A DNA stretch of 64,000 nt from Maribacter aquivivus (GTDB lineage Bacteria > Bacteroidota > Bacteroidia > Flavobacteriales > Flavobacteriaceae). Below the pieces are notes generated by a model. That model was not told the origin of the DNA. It saw only the letters and a list, made by a program, of their open reading frames with translations, and did not search any database. The stretch covers positions 288,089-352,088 of the forward strand of contig NZ_FQZX01000003.1 in the NCBI RefSeq assembly GCF_900142175.1. Direction: 5' to 3'. Positions within the stretch are counted from its first letter, which is position 1. The number at the start of each line of letters is the position of its first letter. Position numbers and translations under genes: made by a program. Positions 26,112-35,295 of the stretch are shown in pieces.

Positions 26112-28892
26112 TTAATTTAATTTCTCTTTTAGGTAGCTAGCGGTATACGATTTTTTACTTTTCGCGACCTCTTCTGGTGTGCCCTCGGCTAATAGCTGAC
26201 CGCCATTTTCTCCACCACCTGGTCCGAGGTCAATAATGTAATCGGCACATTTTATTAATTCTATATTATGCTCGATGACTACAATTGAATGTCCTTTTTT
26301 AATAAGGGCATTAAATGATTTCAATAATTTCTGAATATCATGAAAGTGTAGTCCTGTGGTTGGCTCGTCAAAAATGAACAGTGCTTTATCTTTTGTGCTA
26401 CCTTTTATTAAGAAGGATGCCAATTTAATACGTTGCGCTTCACCACCTGATAGGGTAGAAGAAGACTGACCTAAGGTTACATAGCCCAAACCTACATCTT
26501 GTAAAGGTTTTAGTTTGGTAACAATTTTGGTCTGTTCTCCAGTTTCAAAAAACTGAATAGCATCGTTGATGGTCATATTTAGGACATCATCTATATTGGC
26601 ATTATTGAAAGTAACTTCTAATACTTCTTTCTTAAATCTTTTACCACCGCAAGTTTCACACTCTAAGTGTACGTCGGCCATAAATTGCATTTCTACAGTA
26701 ATTTCGCCTTCGCCTTTACATTTCTCACAACGACCACCATCTACATTAAAAGAAAAATGTTTTGGTTGATAGTTTCTAATTTTGCTTAGTTTTTGCCCAG
26801 CATATAAACTTCTAATATCATCATATGCCTTAATATAAGTAACAGGATTAGAACGTGAAGATCTACCTATTGGGTTTTGATCAACAAATTCTACATGCTT
26901 AATATGTTCAAAGTTACCTTCTACAGATGTATACTGACCAGCCTTTTCACCATAGCCTCCTGTTTCTTTTAATATAATAGGATACAGCAGTTTTTTTACC
27001 AAGGTACTTTTACCACTACCAGATACTCCTGTAACTACAGTAAGCATATCTAGTGGAAAAGTGACATTGATATTTTTAAGGTTATGTTCACGTACACCTT
27101 TAATGGTAATACTGTTTTTAGAAGTTCTACGTTCTTTTGGAACTTTAATCTCCATCTTACCATTTAAATACTGTGCGGTAAGAGATTTAGATTTTAGAAT
27201 TTCTTTCAATGTTCCTTGCGCCACAACTTCACCACCATGTGTACCAGCTTCCGGACCTATATCGATGACCATATCTGCGGCTTTCATGATATCTTCATCA
27301 TGCTCAACTACAATTACGGTGTTGCCTAAGTTTCGTAACGATATTAAAACTTCTATTAGGTTTTCTGTATCTCTTGGGTGTAAACCAATACTAGGTTCAT
27401 CTAATATGTACATAGAACCCACCAAGCTACTACCTAATGAAGTTGCTAAATTTATTCGCTGACTTTCCCCACCAGATAATGTGTTCGATTTTCTATTAAT
27501 GGTCAAGTAGTTTAATCCTACTTTATTTAAAAACCCTAATCTGGTATTTATTTCAACTAAAAGTCTTTTCGCAATTGTAGCATCATTTTCATTTAATTTA
27601 AGCTCATTAAAGAAAACAATCAATTTTTCTATAGATAAACCTACTAATGAAGAAATAGATGCTCCACCAACTTTTACGTAATTAGTTTCTTGGCGTAGAC
27701 GTTTTCCATTACAAATATTACATTTTGTTTTGCCTCTATATCTAGAGAGCATCACCCTGTTCTGAATTTTATAGCTTTTCTCTTCTAACATTCCGAAGAA
27801 CTTATGAAGACCTATAAAATGTGCATTGCCATCCCAAATTAATTGTCGTTGCTCTTCAGAAAGTTCAAACCAAGGTTTATGAATAGGAAAATCATACTTG
27901 TAAGCAGAGTTTACTAATTGATCACGATAAAAACTCATGCTTTCACCTCTCCACGGGAATATGGCATTTTCAAAAACAGATAACGCAGTATTAGGTACTA
28001 CCAAATCTTCATCTATACCTATAACATCACCATAGCCTTCACATTTAGGACACGCACCATAAGGATTGTTAAAACTAAATAAGTGAACATTTGGCTCAAG
28101 AAAAGTCATGCCATCCAACTCAAATTTATTACTGAAAGGTGTTTGTTTACCATCTGCCAATTCTTCAATAATGCATTCACCCTTTCCTTCAAAAAATGCA
28201 GTATCTACAGCATTTGCTAAACGATTATAAAAATCTTCGTCGTCTTTGGTAATAATTCTATCGATTACCAAGTAGAACTTTTTGCCGATATCTTCAGGTG
28301 CTTGATCAATACGAAGAACCTTATCATTATACTTTATACGTGCATAACCTTGTTTAGAAAATAATTCTAAAGATTTTAAAGCATCTCTGTCTTCACGAAT
28401 AACTATTGGTGCTAATAATAATAGTTTGGTTCCCTCATCATATGTTTTTACATGATTTACAACATCTGTAACGGTATGCTTTTTTACTTCTTTACCTGAA
28501 ATAGGAGAGAAGGTCTTGCCAATACGTGCATATAATAGCTTTATGTAATCATAAATCTCAGTAGTTGTACCTACCGTAGATCTTGGGTTGGTAGAGTTTA
28601 CTTTTTGCTCAATAGCAATTGCAGGGGCTATACCTTTTATGTAATCGACCTTGGGTTTGTCTAACTTGCCCAAAAACTGTCTTGCGTATGAAGAAAGACT
28701 TTCTACATATCTTCTTTGACCTTCGGCATAAAGAGTGTCAAAAGCTAAACTAGATTTACCAGAACCAGATAAACCTGTAATTACGACAAGTTTGTTTCTA
28801 GGGATAACGACATCAATATTTTTAAGGTTATGCAGTTTTGCACCTTTAATTATGATGTTTTCTTTCGGATTTACTTCGGTGAGTGTAGGCAT
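26112..28892 (-). CDS. uvrA: Excinuclease ABC subunit A (UvrA)
   Basis: A 926-residue DNA damage recognition ATPase of nucleotide excision repair, of normal length. It has two ABC ATPase modules, with Walker [24 protein letters not shown] near residue 30 and [15 protein letters not shown] in the second half, and ABC signatures [10 protein letters not shown] and [10 protein letters not shown]. Zinc-binding pairs are seen as [16 protein letters not shown] and CEKCKGEG / CETCGGKR. It acts with UvrB to find bulky lesions in cytoplasmic DNA. It is monocistronic, with a promoter-like motif just upstream. Confidence 0.97.
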   Translation of the reverse strand: MPTLTEVNPKENIIIKGAKLHNLKNIDVVIPRNKLVVITGLSGSGKSSLAFDTLYAEGQRRYVESLSSYARQFLGKLDKPKVDYIKGIAPAIAIEQKVNSTNPRSTVGTTTEIYDYIKLLYARIGKTFSPISGKEVKKHTVTDVVNHVKTYDEGTKLLLLAPIVIREDRDALKSLELFSKQGYARIKYNDKVLRIDQAPEDIGKKFYLVIDRIITKDDEDFYNRLANAVDTAFFEGKGECIIEELADGKQTPFSNKFELDGMTFLEPNVHLFSFNNPYGACPKCEGYGDVIGIDEDLVVPNTALSVFENAIFPWRGESMSFYRDQLVNSAYKYDFPIHKPWFELSEEQRQLIWDGNAHFIGLHKFFGMLEEKSYKIQNRVMLSRYRGKTKCNICNGKRLRQETNYVKVGGASISSLVGLSIEKLIVFFNELKLNENDATIAKRLLVEINTRLGFLNKVGLNYLTINRKSNTLSGGESQRINLATSLGSSLVGSMYILDEPSIGLHPRDTENLIEVLISLRNLGNTVIVVEHDEDIMKAADMVIDIGPEAGTHGGEVVAQGTLKEILKSKSLTAQYLNGKMEIKVPKERRTSKNSITIKGVREHNLKNINVTFPLDMLTVVTGVSGSGKSTLVKKLLYPIILKETGGYGEKAGQYTSVEGNFEHIKHVEFVDQNPIGRSSRSNPVTYIKAYDDIRSLYAGQKLSKIRNYQPKHFSFNVDGGRCEKCKGEGEITVEMQFMADVHLECETCGGKRFKKEVLEVTFNNANIDDVLNMTINDAIQFFETGEQTKIVTKLKPLQDVGLGYVTLGQSSSTLSGGEAQRIKLASFLIKGSTKDKALFIFDEPTTGLHFHDIQKLLKSFNALIKKGHSIVVIEHNIELIKCADYIIDLGPGGGENGGQLLAEGTPEEVAKSKKSYTASYLKEKLN

Positions 28893-28909
28893 ACAAATAT
28901 CTAAGGCTA

Positions 28910-28917
28910 CAAAGATA
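28910..28917 (-). promoter_or_regulatory. Probable -7 promoter element of uvrA (TATCTTTG)
   Basis: On the minus strand TATCTTTG matches TAnnTTTG, 17 bp before the uvrA ATG. No LexA-like site was recognised. Confidence 0.5.
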
Positions 28918-29008
28918 CGCTTTGACTTATTTCTGAACTAAAAAATGCAGTTTATCTAAAAATAGTAGAAGAAATTTTCACATTATTATAAGACTATTTA
29001 TTTTTTTA

Positions 29009-29016
29009 TATCTTTG
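29009..29016 (+). promoter_or_regulatory. Probable -7 promoter element (TATCTTTG)
   Basis: This TAnnTTTG match lies about 120 bp before the first ECF sigma gene and implies a fairly long leader. Confidence 0.4.
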
Positions 29017-29135
29017 GGATCTCATAAAAATTCAATTAGCCTATAACGCAACATTACTTTTAAAAGTTAGAATTTAACCATTAGACCCTTATTCATTAGA
29101 ATCTGGGGCTGCTTTTTAACCCTACAAGTAACGTT

Positions 29136-29717
29136 ATGGTAGTACAAATTGAAGATTCCCAATTAGTAAAAAAATACATTCAAGGAGACGAAAGAGCTAT
29201 TGAAGCTCTAATTAATCGTCATAATTCTCGTCTTACAGGTTTTATCTATTCTAAAGTAGGTGACCGCGAACTAACCGAAGATATTTTTCAAGATACATTT
29301 ATGAAAGTTATACGTACCTTAAAAAGAGGTGCATATAATGAAGAAGGTAAATTTTTACCTTGGGTAATGCGTATTGCGCATAACTTGGTTATTGATCATT
29401 TTAGAAAGCATAATAGAATGCCAATGTATAATAGCAAAGAGAGCTATAATATATTTTCGCTATTAGGTGATGATAAGTTGAATGCAGAAAAGCAATTGAT
29501 CAAAGAGCAAATAGATTCTGATTTACTTCGTATGATCAAAGAGTTGCCAGAAGATCAGCAAGAAGTTTTAGAGATGCGTATATATAAGGATATGAGCTTT
29601 AAAGAAATTTCTGATAATACAGGTGTTAGTATTAATACAGCATTAGGTAGAATGCGCTACGCATTAATTAACCTTAGAAAGCTGGTAGAGGCCAATAATA
29701 TAGTTTTAACGAATTAA
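29136..29717 (+). CDS. RpoE-like ECF sigma factor, copy 1
   Basis: A 193-residue sigma-70 family protein of the extracytoplasmic function type. Sigma region 2 lies at about residues 22-90 (DRELTEDIFQDTFMKVIRTL, FLPWVMRIAHNLVIDHFRKHNRMP), and sigma region 4 at about 125-180 (LPEDQQEVLEMRIYKDMSFKEISDNTGVSINTALGRMRYALINLRK) includes the helix-turn-helix that reads the -35 region. It directs RNA polymerase to a specific promoter set. No anti-sigma gene of usual size is adjacent; instead a 47-residue ORF follows 75 bp downstream. A paralogue of the whole unit lies at 30336-31132. Confidence 0.92.
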   Translation: MVVQIEDSQLVKKYIQGDERAIEALINRHNSRLTGFIYSKVGDRELTEDIFQDTFMKVIRTLKRGAYNEEGKFLPWVMRIAHNLVIDHFRKHNRMPMYNSKESYNIFSLLGDDKLNAEKQLIKEQIDSDLLRMIKELPEDQQEVLEMRIYKDMSFKEISDNTGVSINTALGRMRYALINLRKLVEANNIVLTN

Positions 29718-29791
29718 TAGGTCGCAGGTCGAGTGGATCTACTATCTTCATACATCTGTCGTTCTTTAGATGAACCTAAACAACACCTAGC

Positions 29792-29935
29792 ATGGAAAAG
29801 ATATACACGAAAGACCAGAATAAAACTAAATTAGTAAAAGCTAAGCCTGAAACAATTCAGTTTTTGCTTTCTTATTCTAAGTCTTTAAATATTACTGAAG
29901 TAGACGGATTGCAGTTTGAGAGTAATTTGAACTAG
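29792..29935 (+). CDS. Small conserved protein next to sigma factor, copy 1 (47 aa)
   Basis: MEKIYTKDQNKTKLVKAKPE... is a 47-residue ORF in a position and with a sequence that match the ORF after the second sigma gene. Both start MEKIY, share P-x-TI-x-FLLSYS-x-x-L in the middle and end L-x-FE-x-x-LN. Conservation at the protein level between two diverged copies is strong evidence that it is translated. It ends just before a terminator, so it is probably co-transcribed with the sigma gene. Function is unknown; it could modulate the sigma factor. Confidence 0.72.
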   Translation: MEKIYTKDQNKTKLVKAKPETIQFLLSYSKSLNITEVDGLQFESNLN

Positions 29936-29957
29936 AATAATCCTACAAATATATATA

Positions 29958-29988
29958 AACCCTTTAGGCATTGCCTAAGGGGTTTTTT
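29958..29988 (+). terminator. Terminator after sigma unit 1
   Basis: The stem AACCCCTTAGGCA / TGCCTAAGGGGTT (one or two mismatches) is followed by TTTTTT. Confidence 0.85.
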
Positions 29989-29989
29989 G

Positions 29990-30335
29990 ATTTTAAATGG
30001 GTTTAGTACTGCTATTTACTGCTTGTAGCCAACTTATTACTCGTAGGAGAACTAGGTTTTCTATACTACCTTATATATAGGTATAGTAATGTAGGGCTAA
30101 TAATAGAGGGCTTTTAGGTCATTTTTACCTATCCTACATTTCCCTGTCGAACTATCTGAAATTGTATTTATTGTGTAGAAATATACTTTTTCGATGTTTC
30201 ACATCATAAATACGTGTTTTGACAACATACTTTTTCCTACAGCGACCCTTTTCTCTAGTTTTATATCAGAAATAAGAAACAAACCAATTAACTAAAAGAT
30301 TTCCCACGCTTAACCAATTAAAGAAAGTAACTCGT
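29990..30335. other. Intergenic leader before sigma gene 2
   Basis: About 345 bases without a convincing ORF. It contains AT-rich DNA around 30060-30090 with repeated TATA steps. The promoter of the second sigma gene should lie here, but I see no certain -7 element. Confidence 0.3.
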
Positions 30336-30917
30336 ATGAAACTACAAATTGAAGACTCAGAATTAGTTAAAGATTATATCAGCGGTAACGAAGGTGCCCT
30401 TGAAATTTTAATTAACAGACACAATCAGCGTATTACTAGTTTTATCTATTCTAAGGTTTTAGATAGGGATATTACAGAAGATATTTTTCAAGATACTTTT
30501 ATTAAAGTGATCAAAACTTTAAAAAGAGGTAAGTATAGTGAAGAAGGTAAATTTTTACCTTGGGTAATGAGAATTTCACATAACTTGATCATTGACCACT
30601 TTAGAAGAAACAAAAGAATGCCAATGTTTGAAGGCAGCGATGACTTTAATATTTTCTCTGTAATTGGAGATGATAAGTTAAATGCCGAAAAACAACTAAT
30701 TAAAAATCAAATAGATACTGATCTTAGACAATTGGTAGAAGAATTGCCAGATGATCAAAAAGAGGTTTTGTTAATGCGTATCTATAAGGATATGAGCTTT
30801 AAAGAAATCTCAGAAAATACAGGTGTAAGTATAAATACAGCTTTAGGTAGAATGCGTTATGCTCTTATTAACCTTAGAAAAATCATTGAAAAAAACAATA
30901 TAGTTCTTACGAATTAA
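30336..30917 (+). CDS. RpoE-like ECF sigma factor, copy 2
   Basis: A 193-residue ECF sigma factor that is clearly paralogous to the gene at 29136 and has the same length. Regions 2 (DRDITEDIFQDTFIKVIKTL, FLPWVMRISHNLIIDHFRRNKRMP) and 4 (LPDDQKEVLLMRIYKDMSFKEISENTGVSINTALGRMRYALINLRK) are nearly unchanged, and most differences fall in the linker (about residues 92-110) and the N-terminus. Near identity of the region 4 helix suggests that both sigma factors recognise overlapping promoters. A paralogous 47-residue ORF follows 71 bp downstream. Confidence 0.92.
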   Translation: MKLQIEDSELVKDYISGNEGALEILINRHNQRITSFIYSKVLDRDITEDIFQDTFIKVIKTLKRGKYSEEGKFLPWVMRISHNLIIDHFRRNKRMPMFEGSDDFNIFSVIGDDKLNAEKQLIKNQIDTDLRQLVEELPDDQKEVLLMRIYKDMSFKEISENTGVSINTALGRMRYALINLRKIIEKNNIVLTN

Positions 30918-30988
30918 TAGAGGGTAAAAATTAAATAAACAATATTTCCAAATTTGCTGCGTTATTTTATTGTAACAACGTAGGAAGT

Positions 30989-31132
30989 ATGGAAAAAATT
31001 TACTCAGATTACCAAGAACAGACAGGATTTAATAAAGTATGTCCTAAAACAATCAATTTCTTGTTGAGCTATTCACAAGCGCTCTTTGAATTTGAATACG
31101 AAGATTTAGAATTCGAAACATTTTTGAATTAA
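30989..31132 (+). CDS. Small conserved protein next to sigma factor, copy 2 (47 aa)
   Basis: MEKIYSDYQEQTGFNKVCPK... is a 47-residue ORF, the same length as the paralogue at 29792-29935. It shares MEKIY, PKTINFLLSYSQAL against PETIQFLLSYSKSL, and a C-terminal LEFETFLN against LQFESNLN. It is followed directly by a terminator. No known domain was recognised and there is no membrane segment. The repeated arrangement suggests a functional link to the sigma factors. Confidence 0.72.
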   Translation: MEKIYSDYQEQTGFNKVCPKTINFLLSYSQALFEFEYEDLEFETFLN

Positions 31133-31163
31133 TAAAAAAGCCCGCAATTAGCGGGCTTTTTTA
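31133..31163. terminator. Bidirectional terminator
   Basis: The stem AAAAAAGCCCGC / GCGGGCTTTTTT with an AATTA loop lies between the small ORF and the convergent nth gene and serves both. Confidence 0.9.
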
Positions 31164-31810
31164 TTTTTATAGTAGTCATTTAGTACTGTTTTTCTGCCAA
31201 TTGTCTTTGTAATTATATCTTTCTCCATATCCCAGCCTCTTGCTGGTGAATATTCACGACCGTACCATATTATTTGTAAATGAAGATCGTTCCAAATTTC
31301 TTTAGGAAATAATCGTTTTGCATCTTTTTCTGTCTGTACCACATTTTTTCCGTTGGTAAAACCCCAACGATATAGCAATCTATGAATATGCGTATCTACA
31401 GGAAATGCAGGTATACCGAAGGCTTGCGATACTACAACACTTGCCGTTTTATGGCCTACAGCTGGTAATTCTTCTAAATATTCAAGTTCTTTTGGAACCT
31501 GACCATTATGTTTATCAATTAATATATGTGATAAACCATGAATACCTTTTGCTTTCATTGGCGATAAACCAACAGGCTTTATAATTTCACGTATTTCTTC
31601 TACGCTTAATTTAATCATATCGTACGGGTTATCAGCTTTAGCAAATAGGAGGGGAGTAATTTTATTTACTCTCACATCAGTACTTTGTGCTGACATTAAA
31701 ACTGCAATTAATAAAGTGTAGGGGTCTTTATGATCTAAAGGCACAGGAATTTCTGGATAAAGCTCTTGAAGAGTAGAAATTGTAAATGCGATTTTTTCGG
31801 CTTTCGTCAT
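31148..31810 (-). CDS. nth: Endonuclease III homologue lacking the iron-sulfur cysteines
   Basis: A 220-residue HhH-GPD DNA glycosylase/AP lyase. The helix-hairpin-helix is LEELPAVGHKTASVVV with catalytic Lys121, and the conserved Asp139 lies in FPVDTHIHRL. Classical endonuclease III ends with four Cys that bind a [4Fe-4S] cluster. Here the equivalent C-terminal segment (WYGREYSPARGWDMEKDIITKTIGRKT) has none of them, so the cluster is absent. It removes oxidised pyrimidines in base excision repair. The reading frame is intact and the catalytic residues are kept, so activity without the cluster is plausible. Confidence 0.88.
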   Translation of the reverse strand: MTKAEKIAFTISTLQELYPEIPVPLDHKDPYTLLIAVLMSAQSTDVRVNKITPLLFAKADNPYDMIKLSVEEIREIIKPVGLSPMKAKGIHGLSHILIDKHNGQVPKELEYLEELPAVGHKTASVVVSQAFGIPAFPVDTHIHRLLYRWGFTNGKNVVQTEKDAKRLFPKEIWNDLHLQIIWYGREYSPARGWDMEKDIITKTIGRKTVLNDYYKNKKAR

Positions 31811-31865
31811 TAATTGTTTAATTTTGATTGAAAATATTTAAACACAAATTTATAAAACTTCGTTT

Positions 31866-32318
31866 ATGAATACGTTAAAAGTTGGTGATAAAGTTCCTTC
31901 ATTTTCTGCTAAAGATCAAGATGGTAATACTATTAAATTAGAAGATTATTCAGGTAAAAAACTTGTTGTTTTTTTCTATCCAAAAGCAAGTACACCTGGT
32001 TGCACGGCTGAAGCGTGTAATTTAAGGGATAATTATAAAGAATTACAATCTGAGGGCTATGAACTTTTAGGAGTTAGTGCAGATTCTGAAAAGAGACAGG
32101 CAAAATTTAAAGAGAAATATGAATTTCCATTTCCACTATTGGCAGATGAAGACCATACCGTTATCAATGCTTTTGGCGTATGGGGATTAAAGAAATTTAT
32201 GGGACGCGAATATGATGGTATTCATAGAAAAACCTTTGTTGTAGATGGTGATGGTATTGTAACTAAAGTTATTGATAAGGTGAAGACTAAAGATCACGCA
32301 GCGCAGTTATTAAATTGA
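31866..32318 (+). CDS. bcp: Thioredoxin-dependent thiol peroxidase (BCP/PrxQ)
   Basis: A 150-residue peroxiredoxin of the BCP/PrxQ group that reduces hydrogen peroxide and organic hydroperoxides. The peroxidatic Cys46 lies in STPGCTAEACNLRD, with resolving Cys51 five residues later, the typical atypical 2-Cys arrangement. WGLKKFMGREYDGIHRKTFVVD is the conserved C-terminal part. It is cytoplasmic. It is divergent from nth (55 bp apart), so both may share a regulatory region. Confidence 0.92.
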   Translation: MNTLKVGDKVPSFSAKDQDGNTIKLEDYSGKKLVVFFYPKASTPGCTAEACNLRDNYKELQSEGYELLGVSADSEKRQAKFKEKYEFPFPLLADEDHTVINAFGVWGLKKFMGREYDGIHRKTFVVDGDGIVTKVIDKVKTKDHAAQLLN

Positions 32319-32336
32319 TATCTAGTGTTTTACAAA

Positions 32337-32368
32337 ATAAAAACGCCCATTTAAAATGGGCGTTTTTT
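32337..32368. terminator. Terminator after bcp
   Basis: The stem AAAACGCCCATTT / AAATGGGCGTTTT is followed by T residues and lies between convergent genes. Confidence 0.9.
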
Positions 32369-32395
32369 GTTGCTGCTTTTTTAAAATCCAAATAC

Positions 32396-33850
32396 CTATT
32401 CGGTTTCTTGATTATCTGCTTTTCTAGTAAACAATTGCCTTTCTTTAATGATTTCAGCAATTCCTTCTGGTAGCATTTTTTCCCAACCTTCGTCATTGTT
32501 CATTAATTTCTTAAGAACATCTCTAGAGAAAATATGCATTACTTCTGGTTCGTAATCTATGATGTCCATAACTTTGCCGTTATATTTAAAGAACTTGTAT
32601 AATTCTTTCATACGTGGGTGAACCTTAACATTATTACTTGTCATTATCTGACCAGTATCTGGATTCTTCATTGGGTATAGATATACTTGTAAATCTTTAA
32701 AGAATAATTTACCAAATGCTTCTAGTATACCACCACTTAAATGACGGTAATATTTTTCATCGAATATGTCTACCAGGTTATTTACGCCCATGGTCAGACC
32801 AATTCTGTTTTTGGTATAATTATTAAAGTACTCTACTAATTTATAATATTCTTGAAATTTAGAAATCATTACTGAATGACCAAGAGAACATAGCAATTCT
32901 GCCCTATCCATAAAATCTTGTTCGTCAATTTCGCCAGAAGCTTTTAAGTTAGATAGCGTTATCTCAAAAATAACGATGGTGTTGTTTTGGTCAACACCTT
33001 TATCACGAATGAAAATGTCATAAGACTTTTCAAACATATCTAAATTCACTTTGGTTACAGGTCTAAAACTACCACGTAAAGCTAAAATATTCTTTTTGTA
33101 AAGTACGGCTGCAGGCAATAGGTTATTACCATCAGGACCGAACATTACGGCATCTGTCATGTCATTTTTAATAAGCTGTAAACTCATTAAACGGTTATCA
33201 ACATCTTTGAAATTTGGTCCAGAGAAGTTGATCATATCAATTTCTAGGGTATCCTTATCTATATGGTCATATAGATATTTCAACATTTTCTTTGGCTTAT
33301 GGTACTTGTAAAAGGCACCGTATATTAAGTTAACACCAAGAATACCTAAAGTTTCTTGTTGTAATCGTGCTTCGTTTTGTTTAAAACGAATATGAAGAAT
33401 AATTTCGTCAAATTCTTTCTGTGTTGGGTCTAATTGATATCTAATGCCGATCCAACCGTGACCTTTGTAGCGTTTAGAGAAATCAATCGTCGCAACTGTA
33501 TTTGCATATGAAAAGAACAATCTATCTGGGTGGTTTTCGCGACTAATACGCTCTTCCATCAATTGCATTTCATAATCAAGCATGGTTTTTAATCTAGCTT
33601 GGGTTACATATCGCCCATCTGTCTCAATACCATAAATCGCATCACTAAAATCTTTATCATAAGCACTCATTGCTTTTGCAATAGTACCAGAGGCACCACC
33701 AGATCTAAAGAAATGACGTGCGGTTTCTTGACCGGCGCCAATTTCTGCGAAGGTTCCGTATATATCCGGATTCAGATTTATACGTAGGGTTTTTGCTTTT
33801 ATTGAGGGAATATTTTCAAAAACACTATCTCTTTTTAATACCGATGCCAT
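32396..33850 (-). CDS. Conserved Bacteroidota protein of unknown function (484 aa)
   Basis: A 484-residue soluble protein with no signal peptide or membrane helix. It starts with a region (LRINLNPDIYGTFAEIGAGQETARHFFRSGGASGTIAKAMSAYD) that is distinctive, Gly-rich and well formed. I recall it as a conserved protein in flavobacteria that is often misnamed by automated pipelines, but I cannot assign a function. Composition and codon use fit the neighbouring core genes. It stands alone between bcp and the MBL hydrolase gene. Confidence 0.7.
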   Translation of the reverse strand: MASVLKRDSVFENIPSIKAKTLRINLNPDIYGTFAEIGAGQETARHFFRSGGASGTIAKAMSAYDKDFSDAIYGIETDGRYVTQARLKTMLDYEMQLMEERISRENHPDRLFFSYANTVATIDFSKRYKGHGWIGIRYQLDPTQKEFDEIILHIRFKQNEARLQQETLGILGVNLIYGAFYKYHKPKKMLKYLYDHIDKDTLEIDMINFSGPNFKDVDNRLMSLQLIKNDMTDAVMFGPDGNNLLPAAVLYKKNILALRGSFRPVTKVNLDMFEKSYDIFIRDKGVDQNNTIVIFEITLSNLKASGEIDEQDFMDRAELLCSLGHSVMISKFQEYYKLVEYFNNYTKNRIGLTMGVNNLVDIFDEKYYRHLSGGILEAFGKLFFKDLQVYLYPMKNPDTGQIMTSNNVKVHPRMKELYKFFKYNGKVMDIIDYEPEVMHIFSRDVLKKLMNNDEGWEKMLPEGIAEIIKERQLFTRKADNQETE

Positions 33851-34007
33851 TTTTTTACCTGTTTAGCTTTTAACAAAGTTATAAAGAATGGTTGTGACAA
33901 AGGGCAATAGCGGTAAAAAAAAGGTATAAGTTTCGGTTATTGTTTTTATTCCCTTTTAAATACAGCGATCTTATAATTTAGAACTACCTATTTTATTAAA
34001 AAGGAAT

Positions 34008-34015
34008 TAAATTTG
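34008..34015 (+). promoter_or_regulatory. Probable -7 promoter element (TAAATTTG)
   Basis: This TAnnTTTG match ends 6 bp before the MBL hydrolase ATG, so the transcript may have a very short leader. This is less certain than the other matches. Confidence 0.35.
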
Positions 34016-34021
34016 TAGCAC

Positions 34022-34798
34022 ATGATGAACAAATTACGTGTAACATTTTTAGGAACGGGAACTTCTCAAGGTATTCCAATTATTGGTAGTACGCATCCGG
34101 TTTGTTTGAGTGATAACCCAAAGGATAAAAGACTGCGGGTGTCGGTATTACTTTCTTGGGATGATTATAACTTTGTTATTGATTGCGGTCCAGATTTTCG
34201 TCAGCAAATGCTTACTCATAATGTTAGACATCTTGATGGTATTTTATACACTCATGAACATTCTGATCATACTGCTGGTTTAGATGATATTCGCCCCTTT
34301 TTCTTTAGGCAGGGTAATATTCCTATTTATGCTCATAAAAGGGTAGTGGAGTCTTTAAAAACCCGTTTTGCGTATATATTTCAAGAAAAGAACAAGTACC
34401 CGGGCGCACCAACAGTCGATATCAATTTAGTTAAGAATAACGAGCCGTTTAAGATTGGTAATAGCGAGGTTACGCCAATTAATGTCTTGCATAACCAACT
34501 TCAGGTATTCGGCTTTAGGTTGGGAGATTTTACGTATCTCACTGATGTAAAATCTATTGAAGACAAAGAGTTAGAGAAAATTAAAGGTTCTAAAGTTGTT
34601 GTGGTTAATGCATTAAGACTAGAACCCCATATTTCTCATTTTAATTTAGAAGAGGCGCTTGCTTTTATAAAAAAAGTAAACCCAGATAAAGCATACTTAA
34701 CACATATTAGCCACTTGCTTGGTTTTCACGAAGAAGTAGAAAAAATACTGCCTAAAAATGTACATTTGGCGTACGATAATTTAACAATTACTATTTAA
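34022..34798 (+). CDS. MBL-fold metallohydrolase (PhnP-like)
   Basis: A 258-residue metallo-beta-lactamase-fold hydrolase. The metal-binding motif THEHSDHTAGLDD (H-x-H-x-D-H) is intact, with NCG-like DCGPDFRQQM before it and YLTHISHLLGFHEE (a later metal-binding His) near the end. The start FLGTGTSQGIPIIGSTHPVC resembles the PhnP / lipoate-octanoyl phosphodiesterase group. The substrate is probably a cyclic or linear phosphodiester, but this is inference. A second ATG one codon downstream (34025) is equally possible as the start. It is followed 2 bp later by a small anchored protein gene. Confidence 0.87.
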   Translation: MMNKLRVTFLGTGTSQGIPIIGSTHPVCLSDNPKDKRLRVSVLLSWDDYNFVIDCGPDFRQQMLTHNVRHLDGILYTHEHSDHTAGLDDIRPFFFRQGNIPIYAHKRVVESLKTRFAYIFQEKNKYPGAPTVDINLVKNNEPFKIGNSEVTPINVLHNQLQVFGFRLGDFTYLTDVKSIEDKELEKIKGSKVVVVNALRLEPHISHFNLEEALAFIKKVNPDKAYLTHISHLLGFHEEVEKILPKNVHLAYDNLTITI

Positions 34799-34800
34799 CT

Positions 34801-35295
34801 ATGAAGAGCAAAATATACCTTTATTTATTTCTATTTGTATCCTTAATCTGTTTATACTTAGTGGTTAGCAGTGGTAATATGACTAAAGCTAATGCTGAAA
34901 CAATTACAAGGCTAGAAAGCAAGGTGGAAAATTTAAAAGACTCGCTTCAGAGATCTTCTTTGAAGGTACTTGATATGCAATATTTCTCATTGGAGAATAA
35001 TGATGACGCTCTTGCATATTTCGAGCATTTAAATATGAATAATCCTGCAGCTTATGTTGCTGATAAATTATTAGAAACCAATGCTCAAAAAGGTGATAAC
35101 CCATTAGTGCCTTATGAGGGAATGCAGAATGATTTCAAAATCAATAAAATCAAAGTATTGAACCATAAATGGATACTTACCGATTTTTCTGATGGTAAAT
35201 ATTGGGGTGAGCTTTTGATTATGTATGAATTAAAAGATGACCTGGGTGTAGATTTCACCTTAATTGATCACTTATTATATACCCAAAGCAATTAG
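34801..35295 (+). CDS. Membrane-anchored protein of unknown function (164 aa)
   Basis: A 164-residue protein with an N-terminal transmembrane anchor (IYLYLFLFVSLICLYLVVSSG). A short coiled segment follows (AETITRLESKVENLKDSLQRS), then a globular domain ending in VDFTLIDHLLYTQSN. It is probably periplasmic and anchored in the inner membrane. It starts 2 bp after the MBL hydrolase stop, so the two are co-transcribed and perhaps linked in function. No family was recognised with confidence. Confidence 0.7.
   Translation: MKSKIYLYLFLFVSLICLYLVVSSGNMTKANAETITRLESKVENLKDSLQRSSLKVLDMQYFSLENNDDALAYFEHLNMNNPAAYVADKLLETNAQKGDNPLVPYEGMQNDFKINKIKVLNHKWILTDFSDGKYWGELLIMYELKDDLGVDFTLIDHLLYTQSN

Noticed and set aside
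27061..27462. 133-codon plus-strand ORF inside uvrA
   Set aside because: It is antisense to the strongly conserved UvrA ATPase region and has no family of its own.
29960..30330. Riboswitch or large structured RNA before sigma gene 2
   Set aside because: Apart from the terminator I see no conserved RNA motif; the AT-rich sequence alone is not evidence.
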